Positions 48,271-59,960 of a stretch of 64,000 nucleotides of DNA are shown here, one piece after another (within the stretch, counting starts at the first letter, position 1; each line of letters opens with the position of its first letter). The notes under the pieces are model-generated. The model did not search any database and was not told the DNA's origin. It worked only from the letters and a program-made list of their open reading frames with translations. This DNA is from Gymnorhina tibicen (lineage: Eukaryota; Chordata; Aves; Passeriformes; Artamidae): NCBI GenBank assembly GCA_013399875.1, contig VXAZ01000469.1:235848-299847 (forward strand), written 5' to 3'. A program made the position numbers and the translations under genes.

Positions 48271-51200
48271 CCATCTGTCCCAGCACTGTCCAGGCCCGCT
48301 GTGCTCCCCGTTCCATGTACAGATCATGCCCTGCTCCCACTGCTGCACACAGCCAGACAGCTGGCAGAGCTCCTGGAGCTCCCTGTTATTTTCCTCAGCC
48401 CTCTCCTGAAAATTAATTAATTCAATTAATTCATTAAATAAACACTCCTCCACGCTCGGTGGCGCTGAGCCAGCTGTGCACAGTGTCAGGCTGCAAGAAC
48501 ATCACCCATTCCCAGGCTGACTTCCCAGGGCCCAGCCCCAGTGGCAGCAAACTGGGAATCTGGGAAGGAATCTGGGGCTGGTGAGCGAGGGGTTGCAATG
48601 CAGCATTCGGCAAAAAGCTGCACACAAAGCTCCGGAGTGGCTGCATTTCCATGCAGGTTGCGAAGTCTTCCCTTATTTCTCAGTGATGCTGTCAGATGCT
48701 TTGAATCCTGAGATGAAAGGCACTAAATTAGGACAGATCGTTATTTCCTGTTTTCTGGTTTATATTTAGAGAGAAGCTGATACCTCTGGCAGCTCGCTCT
48801 AAAAGCAAACTTCTCTCCTGTTTCCTGGTGTCTACTGGGACCCACATTCCAGAGGGTGAAGGGTGGTGGGAGCCCTCTGAGAGACGGAGAGGAGATGGGC
48901 TGAACACCCACCAGCCCCTTTCCTGTGGCATTCCAAAGCCAGCATCCAGCTGCTGGGAACGGACACTTCACTCATCTATTTCTGCCCTCCTGATGCCCTT
49001 TGCGGGCAGCGGTGGCACCTGTGCCAAGGGACCCTGGCCGGAGGCCAAACCCCACAGAGCCACCAAATCCCCCCAAAACATTCCCCTCCCTCTCCATCCT
49101 CCCCAGTTTTGCTTTCCCCCCCTTTCCAGAGGACCTGGATGCTGAGGGCTGGGTCCTGCCTCAGCTTCCCCGCTCCCCGGGCTGGGGGATGTCCCATCCT
49201 GTCCCCTCCTCAGGCACTGGCAGGAGGAGCTGCTCCCTCAGCACTTCTGCTCTGCTCTGGGGATGGCTCTTGGTATTTCTCTGCCTGCCTCGGGGAATGA
49301 TATTGAATGGGCCTTATCTCTCCCGAGAAAATATCGATCCCGAGTTTTAATGGCTTTCCACTAACGAGCCACAATGAGTGTCACTGGGCAGCTGATAAAA
49401 ACGGGAATGCTCAGCCCCACAGCTCTGAAAAGGAGTTTCGCCCCCAATCCAAGTCCCTTCTACGAGATAAAATAAAATAAAGAATGAAAAAAGAAAGAGG
49501 AAGGAAAAAAGGCAGAAGATTTTGCGGCTCTTTTCACCCAGTAAGTCTGAGGACAGATTTTCAATTTGTTCACTTTCTTTACAGCTCTGGATTTGCCACA
49601 GGGAGGGAGAGATGAGGGAAGGGGACAGGAGATTAAACGCATTCGTTTATTTTGGGTAAGTCATCCTAAAGGTGGAAAAATATTAAAAAAGGAAAAAAAA
49701 AGTAGGAAAAAACCCCTGACACCAGGGAGACAGGACTCAATTAAAGCAAGACCTTGAAATACATGAGGCAGCAGTGCCGAGCACGGGTCCATCAGCCATC
49801 CCTGTCAGGCAGCCCCGGCTCCCGGAGGCTGTGTGGCAGCAAGATCCATCACCGGGGGAAATAACCGCGGTGCTTACATCTTCAGCAGCTCCTTGATCTA
49901 CTGATAAACCCGTTAGGGGAAATAAATGGGTTTCTCCTGCCCGGACTGTCCACATCAGGGACGCGATTTGCCATTTTACCCAGCCGCTGATAAGCGGAGG
50001 ATCAGGAGGGAAAAGCTACTTTAACGATTTGCTAATAAAGCCCCAGATAAGAGCGGAGCAGCGCCAGGAGCTCCCCGGGCTGGGATTTACGGCCCCGATC
50101 GCTGCTCCGGGCTGGCCCCGCAGGGCAGGGAGCTGCTGCGGGGAGAGGTGACGGGATGCTGCGAGGGGACACCAGGGCAGGGACCACCCGTCCTCTCGCC
50201 GCCCCCACTGCACGGGCAGGGGAAGGGTTTGACGCCATCAACATTAAAAAAAGGGGGGGAAAAAAACCCCCAGTCAACTCCAGAAAGTTCTGAGTGGAAT
50301 TACTTAGAAGAAGAGTGAGGCTCAGAAACATAAATCGCCCCTGGCTTCATTTCTAGGTAAGGAAAATGGATTTCCAGAACAATATCATTCTTTTGACACG
50401 CCTGTCCTGGTTTCACAGCTGCCAGAAAACAGGTACGGAAAAACAATCCAAGACATTCCAGGAGGCTCTGCTGGCTGGATGCCACCAGAGATGCCATCAA
50501 AAGGTGCCACCCCCACGCCGAGGTGACCCCAGGGGCTCCCCACGCAGCCACTGTGGCTGTTGAACAAACTGTCCCACCCAGCAGCATCGGAGGGTGCAGC
50601 CGACAGCTCATTTCACTTTTGTTTGGGTTCATTCCTAGTTTTGACACCATTTCCCCCTCGTTCCCCCTCCCAGCTGGGGATTTGTTCTTTGCAATTAGCT
50701 GTGGGAATTAGAGCCTCTTTCATATGGCAGTGGCTCTGCTTCCCTTCAAATCTCTTTCATGCTCCTGCTTAATTAATTGTGAATTTGATGTTTGTATCCT
50801 CAGGTCTCCCTTCCAAATGGAAATGAGTCCTGGCCGGGGAGACCAGGCTGGAGACCTGCTCGGGAAAGAGCTTGGGATGCTCCAGTGATCACCAGGCACG
50901 GCCAGGGCAGAGAAAAGCATTTCCAGGTGACAAAGTCCCTCTTCTTTTACACCAGCAGCTCCATTCCTTGGTGCCACCGCCACATCAGGGTGCCACCATG
51001 CCCCTGGCACACACACACACACACATAACAAACATTTTGGTACCAACTCTGCACCCAAAGCTGATGTTAACACCCAGCGCTGGCATTCCCAAAGCAGCTC
51101 AGCCCCCAGCTTGCCCCCACATGGGGTTTTACAGACCAAGGCATCCCTGGAGGGGCTGCCCCAGCACCCACACCCTGGTCCCTGTTACATCCAACATCCA

Positions 51201-53189
51201 GGGGTGATGGTCCATCACCAGCGGGCTGAGGGAGAAGCTTTTCCCCAGGCAGCCCCTGAGCAGGACTCGGTGCCCACTGACGGGGCAGAGACACGACAGG
51301 CAATAGCAGAGCCTCACTCAGCCCCATCACCCAAATTTACAGGCTGACTCGAGATCCAGCGAGGCTCCAGACAGATCATTATTTCCCATGACAGCGACGA
51401 AGGTGAGCCAGCTGCCTTTTATTTCAGCCTGGAGAAAAACGCTCCTGCCAGGGGATAATTGGGGCTCTCTGCAGTGGGAGGCAGCACTGGGCTGCTGAAA
51501 GGTGAAGGCTATTTTAAAAGCAGCTGAGCAGAAATGGTGAAAAAGCTGCCCAGGGAGCTGCTGTGTAACGAGCGCTGCCTCACGAGGCATCCCGAGCCTC
51601 CTGGTCTTTAAGACTTGCTTAGATCGCCTATAAAATCCACTTTTATTTGGTCTTTACAACCCTGGGAAGTGAATGCTGGTGGTTCCTGCTGGCAGACCCG
51701 CCCCGTGCCTCTCCCAGGCCGGCTCCTGCCCACCCAGCACTGGCAGGAGTCTGTGCCAGGGGATGCTTTGAGGCTGAGATGAAAGGTGCTGTGAGAGGTG
51801 GTGCTGCTCAGCCCCGCAAAGAGAGGCTTGCGCCGCTTTTGTTTAGACACACGCTGGCTGCAAGACACAAAAATTACTTAATCAATCCTTCCCCTCGGCT
51901 GGCGTCACAGGCAGGATGGAGGCTGCCCACGCAATTTGGAGCTGAAGATGATAAATTGCTCTGGGATAGCGGCAGCGTCTCCGGCTCCTCCCGGGCAGGA
52001 TGTGGCCAGGCTCACAGGAGGGGATGCCCAGAGGACACAGCACCCTGGGGTGTCCCAGGGGCACAGCAGGGACGTGGGGAGGGCAGCTGGGCTCTGCCCG
52101 ATGCTGCAGCACAGCTGAAGGAATGGGATTTTCTCCCAAAATGTGGCGTGGGGAGGACAGGCCGGAGGTGCCAGGGGGTGTGGCAGAGCTCCAAGTGAGC
52201 GGCTGGGTCACAGGGCAGACCTGCTGCACTCATCCTGCCCCTGCTCTCCATCAGTCACTGTGAGCCAGAGGGGACAATTCCAGGGGATCCCACTGCCGGG
52301 GATCCTGCAGTGACAGCGCCAGGCCAGGCTGCCACCCCGTCAGCCTCCCTCGCTGGCCAGGCCAGGAGCGGTTCCATGCAGGGAAGGGCTGAGAAGGAGT
52401 TTCCAGCCCCTGACTTTCCAGCCACACGTTTTACGGGATGCAGGAATCTCGCTGTCCAGCCTTCCAAACAGCAGGAGGGCTGAGCACCAACCTCACAGCA
52501 ACACCTTGCCCTGGTGAGCAACCCTACAAAAACAAACCAGGTCACTCCAGCCAGCACCAACCCAGCCAGGGGACGTGCCAGGAGGGGAAACAGCAGCAGT
52601 GGGGGGTAAAACTCCCCCAAAGCGAGAGGAACAGCACTAAGGAAAGTTGAAGAAGCAGAGTTCGACGGAGGATGATTGCTTGGAGCTCTCCTCTTGCTGT
52701 GCTGGCACCACGTGGGGCACACCAGTCAGGATGTTGCCCTTCAGCTGCTCTGCCCTCGGTCAGTGCCCACCAGGAGATCCTTTTGGGTGCTGCATCCTCC
52801 CCTCTGCCCACTCACCTGCACCCCGAGCAGCCCCTGTGCCCTCACCACCACCTCCAGCCATCTCTGGGGGGATGCTCAGCTCCGTGCATGGCCCAGCGGG
52901 GTGAAGAGCAGCCTGGAGGCTGGGGGGAACACTTTGGGCACCTCTGCCCTGCCCAGGGAGCAGCAGCCTTCCCAGGAGCCCACCCCGGCCCCTTCCCAGG
53001 CTGTCCAGCCCACACTGGCTCTTCCTGGGGGTACCAGGGGTGCAGTCCCCAATGTGTCCATCTAACCCAGCCACTCTCCTTGTGCTTTGTTCTCCCCCAA
53101 CTCATCCATGACAGCCACCAGCATCACCCCTGTCCCCCACAGTGCATCTCTGCCCAAGAACTCCCACAGAAGGGCTGGGTGTGGATTCC
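48271..53189. other. Intergenic, downstream of MGAT5B; no gene recognised
   Basis: Contains a CA run (51008-51025) and AT-rich patches at about 49330-49700 and 50620-50800. A longer MGAT5B 3'UTR could extend into the top of this interval. Confidence 0.4.
51008..51025. repeat. CA dinucleotide microsatellite
   Basis: About eight to nine CA units. Confidence 0.9.
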
Positions 53190-53597
53190 CCTTTAATTTA
53201 CCACTCGTCAGGGGGAGGGTTAAAAAAATCAATAAATAAAACAACTTAGGATGCTTGAAGAAGATGAAAACCCTGAAACTGCAGTCTGCTGGTGGCTTGT
53301 CCCATTGCCAGAGGAGGGGAAGGGTGTCCCCAGCCCCCCTCTCCCCACCACCTCGTCCCAGCGCCACCAGGTCCAGGTGGGTTCGGATGCGGTCGGACGA
53401 TGCTCCTCGGGAAGAAAATGACTCCAAAGTTCAGGACGCGGTCATTCACAGTTGGCTGGTGGACGGAACAACCCCCAGAGCCTGACAGCCCCGGCTCACC
53501 CGCCAGGAGGGACCCGTCGCAGCTCCTCGGCTGCCGCAGAGTTCTGAGGAGAAGCCACTCGGTGCCCGTGTCACAAACGCGGTGGGCGCCGCCCCCG
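53190..53597 (-). other. MGAT5B: Proposed MGAT5B 3' untranslated region
   Basis: Directly after the stop codon the minus strand has no further coding sequence. About 350 bases on, at 53250-53221, it contains an AU-rich tract with the ATTTA core (TTTTATTTATTGATTTTTTT), an element that often governs mRNA stability. A variant polyadenylation hexamer ATTAAA lies at 53197-53192. The 3' end is inferred; a longer UTR ending near an AATAAA further downstream (for example around 51650) is possible. Confidence 0.4.
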
Positions 53598-53796
53598 TCA
53601 CAAGCAGTCCCTGCACAGAGCCACCTGTCCCTGGCGGAAGTCGCGGCAGGGGCAGAGGCGCCGGTACTTGGTGTTGTGGCCGGCGCAGCTGAAGAGCAGC
53701 GGCTCCTTCTGGAGGTAGCACTCGCGGACGTTCTCGGCCACCGCGGGGTACAGGTGGTTCATCTCGTACTCGGTGCTGTCGCAGGCGATGCTGAGC
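53598..53796 (-). CDS. MGAT5B: MGAT5B terminal coding exon with stop codon
   Basis: This last exon is 199 nt: one base completes Gln, then 65 residues and a TGA stop at 53600-53598. The C-terminus has CDSTEYEMNHLYPAV, CYLQKEPLLFSCAG, NTKYRRLCPCRDF and GQVALCRDCL. CYLQKEPLLFSCAG separates it from MGAT5, which has a different sequence before LLFSCAG. Seven cysteines (residues 5, 26, 37, 48, 50, 61 and 64 of the exon's 65) fit the disulphide-rich tail of the family. The acceptor is CCCCCCAG|GCT at 53797-53798. An alternative AG six bases inside the exon would also change the phase, so the upstream site is preferred. All five exons give 270 residues, about a third of the roughly 790-residue enzyme. 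Confidence 0.95.
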
Positions 53797-54052
53797 CTGG
53801 GGGGCCAAGGCAAAGCTGGGTCAGGTCGGGTGAGGGGCCGCTGAAGGGGTTCTGTCCTTTTCAGGGAGGTTCCTTCGCTAAAGGTGGGGACGCATCTTTG
53901 CTGATCTATGTTCGACACCCCTCGGCTACACGTGGGTGCTCAGCCCAACGCACCACGCGGGAAGGGGAGACCCTGGCAACTCAACCCTGCAGCCCAGAGA
54001 TCGCCCCAAGCCACAGGTGGCTCAGGATCACCCACAAAAATCCACCCAAATC

Positions 54053-54108
54053 TTAGGAGTTGGACTCATTGATCCTTTGTGGGTCCCTTCCAACTCAGGA
54101 CGTTCAAT
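54053..54108 (+). mobile_element. Short CR1 3' tail in the last MGAT5B intron
   Basis: The sequence 'aggagttggactcattgatc' followed by 'gtgggtcccttccaactcag' matches the last bases of a CR1 in an orientation opposite to MGAT5B transcription. Confidence 0.65.
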
Positions 54109-54439
54109 GGCTCCTTTACAGCCCCTTGCTGACCAGCAGCTCTGCCCACTCTCCATGGGCACCTCCCACTGCAGATAACATTCCCTGGAAGGGACAGGGG
54201 ATCAGTCAATGCCCACATGCTCCCTGTTAGCTGGGATTAGCCAGAAAACTGGGGTGGGCATCAGCAAAAGCCCCGAGGAACAGCCGAAATGCCTGGTGTG
54301 GATTTTAATATCCCTCCCCTCCCAGACGGAACAGCAGTGCTGGCATCGCCCTCCCACCAACCCTTCTTGACTGATGAGTCCCTGAGCCAGCTCGTTGTAA
54401 GGTCTGGAGGAGGACGTGCAGGGGGAAAGTGAAACCCAG

Positions 54440-54630
54440 GCCCCAGCTCTAATTTATCATATAAAAATGTCAGCGGGGCGCGCGGCGCCTGCCTGACCAG
54501 CGCGACAGCACCGGCAACGCTCGCGTTTTAATTGCCCACAGAGCAGCACGGAGCCCCGTGGCAGATTTATACTCTATTAAAACTTCACCACTGTGCGTCC
54601 AAAATGCAGTTTTATAGAGAGACACATTAA
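54440..54630. promoter_or_regulatory. Intronic AT/CpG mosaic patch, candidate conserved element
   Basis: AT-rich flanks surround a CpG cluster (ggggcgcgcggcgcctgcc and caacgctcgcg). It has no coding frame continuous with MGAT5B. The function is speculative. Confidence 0.25.
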
Positions 54631-54890
54631 AAAGGAGAGGAAGGGAGAGAGCATGCAGGAGGTGGGGAGGAATGGGGTGGGAGAGAGGCAGAACTGAGGC
54701 TGGAAATGCCGTTGTTGCCCGCTGAAGAGTGAAGCCGGGCCCTGCCTGCACTGCCTTGGGCATGAAGGCTCATCAGTGGGATTTTGGCAGGGGGGACAGG
54801 AGGAAAATGGGTGCAGGGGATGGGGGGAGCAAAGGGAACATCGTCTGGCTGGTGGCCCCCCATAACCTCACTGAGAAAGTCCCAACTCAC

Positions 54891-55165
54891 TGGAGAAACA
54901 CCTCCTCCTTGTTGAGGAACCTGAAGAAGGTGGGCTCGCAGACCAGCCCGTGCCGCCGGCACGTCTCCGTGCACGTGTGCTGGGGCTCCGACACCCACGC
55001 CTGCAGCGAGGCCACCGGGGGCCACGCCTGGGGCGCCCGCCCGGCGCTGGGGGACCACACCAGGTGGGTGGCGTTGGGGGACAGGGCCAGCGGGCTCGGA
55101 GGGCTTTGCATAGCAGGACTCTTGGTCTTGGGAGATGGAGGAAGAGATGACGTGGTGCAGAAATC
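54891..55165 (-). CDS. MGAT5B: MGAT5B coding exon (fourth of five), Pro/Ser-rich insert plus Cys motif
   Basis: This 275-nt exon encodes 91 residues plus two bases of a split Gln codon. It begins DFC, continues through a Pro/Ser-rich stretch of about 35 residues containing the N-glycosylation sequon NAT, then AWPPVASLQAWV, CTETCRRHGLVCEPTFF and FLNKEEVFL. In MGAT5 the equivalent segment passes almost directly from DFC to the WPP block. A Pro/Ser-rich insertion here is characteristic of MGAT5B and is the main reason for choosing that paralogue. The acceptor is CTCTCCCACCAG|GAT at 55166-55167. The donor is CCA|GTGAGT at 54890-54889. The exon is GC-rich and CpG-rich but fully open. Confidence 0.94.
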
Positions 55166-55586
55166 CTGGTGGGAGAGAAGATAACGGGTCAGTGCCCTGA
55201 GATGCTCACAGTGGGGAAGGGAGGCTGCTGGTGAGACAGGAGGACACTTGGGATGATGACTTTGCTCATCAGGTAGAGGTCACCTGCATGCATAGATGGC
55301 ATCTCCTGCTGTGGGGGATGAACCTCTTCTTCTCCCAGTGCTGCCTTATTCTCTGCAGCAGAAAGGCCTTGACCCAGCCCCAGGACCCCCAAGTGTCCTC
55401 CACCAACCCCCCAGCACCTTTGGTCCCTGACAAACCTCCCCCAGCCCCATCTCCTGGTGCTCTCTGCATCAGGGCACTGGCTGCACAATGCCCGTGGCAG
55501 AGCAGGGATGTTCCCCAGAGAGAAGAGGGAAAGTTGGCCACGAGGACAGAGGTGGTTGCCCAGGGAGGACAGGGATTCTCCCCAAC
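55166..55586 (-). other. MGAT5B: MGAT5B intron, 421 bp
   Basis: This short intron runs from donor GTTGGG at 55586 to acceptor CCACCAG ending at 55166. Nothing else was recognised. Confidence 0.8.
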
Positions 55587-55661
55587 CTGGTGCTGAATGT
55601 AGGCGTGGATCCGCTCCAGCATCCCCTCGCAGGTGTACTCGTAAGGCAGGTAAGGGTCCAC
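55587..55661 (-). CDS. MGAT5B: MGAT5B coding exon (third of five), short 25-residue exon
   Basis: This 75-nt exon is phase 0 at both ends and encodes VDPYLPYEYTCEGMLERI followed by HAYIQHQ. It matches the highly conserved Tyr/Pro-rich 'PY.PYE.TCEGML.RI' block of the MGAT5 family near the end of the catalytic domain. It is bounded by acceptor CCTCCACAG|GTG at 55662-55663 and donor CAG|GTTGGG at 55586-55585. It is separated from the preceding exon by a 6.15-kb intron and from the next by 421 bp. It is too short to be found by open-frame length alone; homology and splice sites support it. Confidence 0.94.
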
Positions 55662-57877
55662 CTGTGGAGGGCAAGAGCAGAGCGCAGGCAGCGGGTGGGA
55701 ACAGCTTTGCCCTGAGACAGCAGCACCTTGGGCATGGCTCTCCCACCCACCAAAGCCCACAGCTCGTGTCTGTCCACCAAAGCAAGCAGGGAAGAATCCT
55801 AGGACCAGAAAAACCTCACAGGCCATAAAGTGATAGAGAAAGAGAGAGGAGTACTGTGGTTCAACCTATTGGTGAAAATGAAGCCACTCCGTTCCACTTT
55901 AGTCCCCCTTTTGTCCACTTTTACTAAGTTATAAAATCAAATCAGTTCTCATCCAATAGGTCACTTCAAACTAAAGCATGAACTGTTCCAGCCCAAGAAA
56001 CACTCCGCAGATGTGGGCAAGGGAGGAGCAATCTTAAAATACAGGGGAGGAGGTAGAACTGGAAAAGATGCCAAACTAATCCAGAGCAAGAGCATCTCGG
56101 TGCTGCCCCAGGTCTGGTCTGGCATCCTCTGTTCCCCCGATCTCAGCACGGCTCTGCCCACTCAGAGAGGAAGGTCCAAGCTCTGACCCACCAAACTGGG
56201 CAGTGGAAAGGGCAGGGCTGGGACTGGCTGTGTGCAACACAGGGAAAAACATCTCCCTTTGCCCACTGCCATGGCACTGAGGGGTTGCTGCCCAGCGCAG
56301 GTGGCTCTGATGGGGTGGAAGCCTTCATCTCTGCCAGCCCCAGGGGCTTGGGGATCCCTGCTGGCGCTGGCTGGGGTGAGGCAGGGAGGCAGGAGCTGGG
56401 TGAGCACTGGGATGGAGCAAACACTGGTGATGGATGTCAGCGCTGTCACTGCACCTCCGTGTCCAGAACTGCTCTGTACAGAGCCAGCAGTGCCCAAACC
56501 CTGGGATATTTTCAGTGTGGGTTACGAAATGCTCCTGGTCTCCAGGAGACTCTGCCTGCCCTCCCTGTTCTGGGGGCCACCTCAGGTCCCGGCATGGCAA
56601 ACCCCCTCCTCTGCACTGTGGCTCAGCAGTGTCCCCCCCACATGAGCTGGCACCTGCAGTGGCACAGGTTCCAGGGCAGGCAGGAGCAGGCAGGAGCAGG
56701 CAGCCAGGCTCCCTGCCCCCAGCAGGACCAGTGCCTGACCACTGCCCCCAGGTCCGTAGTGATTTTCCCTGGGGGAAGAGCATTGCCACGAGGGCTGTGT
56801 CTGATGCCCCACTTCCCTTGGGAACAAATTAATTTTTAAGGCACTTTCTGCCCTGGGAAGACATATTTTTCCACACCCCCTTATTTTTCCAGAGGTGCTA
56901 CATGAGGTGCAGGAGGTTGGAGCATGGAAGGGGCCGGTCCCGGGACTCCCTTTTACCCTGTGTATCTTCAGCAGGATTATAAACAAAACCACCCAAAGAT
57001 AATTAATCCAGAAAACACTGCTGCTCCTATTTTCTGAGCTCTGCACATCCAAAATAGCTATTTCCTTTTGAAGTACCTGTCAAAACCAAGCTCAAAGGCT
57101 CAGTCTGCTGAGAACCCTCTAAGCATCTCCCTGCCATAAATATCCCACCTGAGATCTCAGGCAGGCTGGAAATCACAGCTGCTCCATCTAATTACAGATG
57201 TGCACGCTAATGAGGGCTGACACTGTGACAGGCACCAATCCTGCCTCTGAATTCCTGATGGGCTCTCAGGGAACTGGGGCAGTCCTCACAAAGCAAAATT
57301 GCCCATCTCGGTCATGCAGAGCCGGGTTGGGTGCTGGGGCTGCCTGGCACCAGTCTGGGGGAGACAAACCACCCCTTGCTCAGCATCACCGGTGCTCGGT
57401 CTCATCTCACCACTGCTTTCGTGGGGGGCTTCTCCCAGGACCCCCTTTTGCCAGGCATGGTTCCAGAACCATGCAGACATAATTCCAGAAACAACCTCAT
57501 CCCCCAAAACGCTGCAGCACATCGCACAAAACCTCCTTGTGCCTGCACCTGTATCCAGAGGTGATGTTCCAGGTGCAATCCCACCTCTCCACAGGCTCCC
57601 AGGGGCCTCAGGGCATCAGGAGTGGGCTGGAGCCCACTGCAGCCCCTGCTCCTCCAGCCCCTCTCCCCCTCAGGGGGTCCCCCAAAGGCTCTCGCTTCCC
57701 TCTGCTCCCCTCTCCAGGTCTCGTTAGGATTCAGCTCATGCACCCAGGACTGAGAAAATGCCAATTTTGAGAAGATAATTGTTTAATTAAAATCTGACAG
57801 GCTCGGCCTCTTCTCGACAGCCTCGTTGTTAATGGCACTCCTCATGTCGGGAGCTTAGGATGTCCCCAGAGCCCTGG

Positions 57878-57902
57878 GAGGAGGAGGAGGAGGAGGAGGA
57901 GG
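57878..57902. repeat. GAG trinucleotide repeat in MGAT5B intron
   Basis: About eight perfect GAG/GGA units. Confidence 0.93.
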
Positions 57903-58179
57903 GGGGTTCTGAGGTGGGGACCACTGCATCCCACTGCAGAACGATGCATGGGATGGCATGGGAGGGAACGGAGGGGTTGGTAGGACGGACTTTGCCATCC
58001 TTTCCCCAGGTGGGGAACACAGAGCCAGAGCCTCCCAGCCCCAGTGGTCAGTCCATCGGCCCAACAGGGAGGTACTGGTGTCCCGTGGGGCTGCCACCAC
58101 GAGAGCCCTGGGTTTAGTCTCCAGCTGGAAGGGAGCACTAAGTCTCCTTCATTCAAAAGGAAAAGAAAGCGGTGGGGGG

Positions 58180-58500
58180 GGCGGAAATCTGAACGTCATC
58201 AGACAAATAAGTAGAAAAATAATGCAATTCTGTGCTGGCACGTAACAGCAGGCTGGAACATTTTAACCAGCTATTTTCACTGTGATGTTTAATGTGCCGC
58301 TCTTTCAGGCTTAGTCTGAAATGTATAATTTTCCATTATAGTCCTGTATGTTTGACTTTAATATAATGAAGCCTTCTCCCTTCACTACACCAGAATATTG
58401 GGTCTATTAAATTGCTTGTGTGAGGACTGGTTTTGACAATGGGAAAAGCTGAAGGCCCAGAAAATGGTGGTGCTTGCAAACCTCTCTGCTTCTCCGGCCT
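58180..58500. promoter_or_regulatory. AT-rich intronic island, candidate regulatory element
   Basis: About 300 bases of AT-rich, CpG-poor unique sequence within the 6.15-kb MGAT5B intron, without repeat similarity. Confidence 0.25.
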
Positions 58501-59329
58501 CTAACCCCTGGATAACAGATGGAATCCATCACTGGGACAAGCCTCCAGCATCACCTTCCCCAGGGGGACACCACTTGTCTCTCTGCCCCTGTCCCTGCGC
58601 CCAGATTTGATCTCTGGGGTAGAGGGGTTTGGTGCTTCCCTGTTTTTAATTTTCCTCATAAATAGGTCAGGGATGCAAACCATCAGGGAAACCCAGAGCC
58701 GCTCCGAGTGAGATGAACGGCAGAGACACAGCCTGCCAAAAACCTTCCCCAGCAGCCGGAGGGTGACCTGGAACGGGTGCCACCTCCAAAAGGACGAGAG
58801 AGGGGAGCACAAGGGCTGTTCTCGGGGGAAAAAACACAGATTGCAAACCCAAGCCACGTCCCAGGCATGATTCAGCTCTGCCTCCAGAAGGAAGAAGTTC
58901 CTTTCAGGCAGAACTAGGTTGGGAGGGACGCCGGCTGCATCCCAACTGCTCTGTCTGCACAAAGCCAGCAGCCAGCCCCGTGTTTGGGGAGCTCTGCCAG
59001 CCCAGCAGGAGCTGTGGGATGGCACAGCCTGCCCCGAGCTGCAGCCCTGGCTGTCAGCAGGAGAAACTGGGGTGCTGCAGTGACACTGAAATACTGCTGA
59101 GAACCAGCAGATCCCCCTCAGACCAAAGCAGGGCGAGCTTGTTGTCAGCTCGACCACACCAGAATTACTGCCAGGTTCATGGACCAGCTCCCAAATCCCC
59201 AGACAGGCTCCCAGCATCCCAGTTCCCAGTCCCTGGTCCCCAGCACAGCTCCCACCTGATGGCAGACCCAGTTTTCCCACAGCATCCCATATCCCCAGAA
59301 TGTCTCACTGAGTTCTGGCCTAGAAGATG

Positions 59330-59960
59330 CAAAACGTCTGTGGGATACGCAATTTTTCGGTCGTACAGCAACAAAAAAAATCCCTAAATAAAATCAGTTT
59401 CAGGTCCCTTTTCAATTTCCAATGTTTTCACCCATCAAGGAGGGGGAAAATGTTGTGTTTCAGGTTCAATCTGTCTGAGTTGGTGAAGCAAAGGGAAATG
59501 CATCATTTCAGATCCAGCATTCCTTTCAATAAATTGGCAGGGTAGTTCCAAACAAAGGCGGGCAGATGGGAAACAAAACCGTAGTATTTCATTCCAGTAA
59601 TTTTGAAATGAAATGTTTTGACAGAAAAAAAAATAAATTGATGGAGGTTACTCTGAAGCACAGACAAATTCATTAGATATTCCAATAACAGAACACCCCA
59701 TTTGCCTTCAGGGGAAAAAAAAAGAGGAGTCAGTAAAATAATTTCTCCAAACTCCAGTAACTGGCTGGGAACAGGAACACTAAATTGCCCAGCTACCTTT
59801 TTTCTGCTGCTCCTCCTGCTAATGTCCTTGTTTTCAGTTCCTGCTGTAACAAACAGTATTTTAAAGACAAGATACCCAGGGACTCCTGGAGCCAAAGCCC
59901 ATAATAAGGCTTTTAAACCTGTAAGGTAGGTCAATTTTTAGGCTTAATTGCCTTGACAGC
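59330..59960. promoter_or_regulatory. AT-rich intronic island, candidate regulatory element
   Basis: About 630 bases, AT-rich and non-repetitive apart from short A-runs. The minus-strand frame 59503-59934 (143 codons) has no family resemblance or splice sites. It is more likely non-coding conserved or simply AT-rich DNA. Confidence 0.22.

Larger units (their letters stand above)
53797..54890 (-). other. MGAT5B: MGAT5B last intron, 1.09 kb
   Basis: The intron contains a short plus-strand CR1 tail at 54053-54108 and an unusual patch at 54440-54630. In that patch an AT-rich flank (ttatcatataaaaatgtcag) abuts a CpG-dense core (gggcgcgcggcgcctgcc) and then another AT-rich flank. The patch is a candidate conserved element. 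Confidence 0.7.

Noticed and set aside
1..53190. SEC14L1 terminal exons
   Set aside because: They are expected from synteny on this side of MGAT5B, but I could not recognise any SEC14L1 protein block, so none is reported.
53446..53808. 120-codon minus-strand frame over the terminal exon
   Set aside because: It is an alternative frame of the MGAT5B terminal exon; the conserved frame is the one ending at 53598.
58501..59280. 259-codon minus-strand frame inside an MGAT5B intron
   Set aside because: It lies between verified exons, is not in the spliced reading frame, and its translation resembles no known protein.
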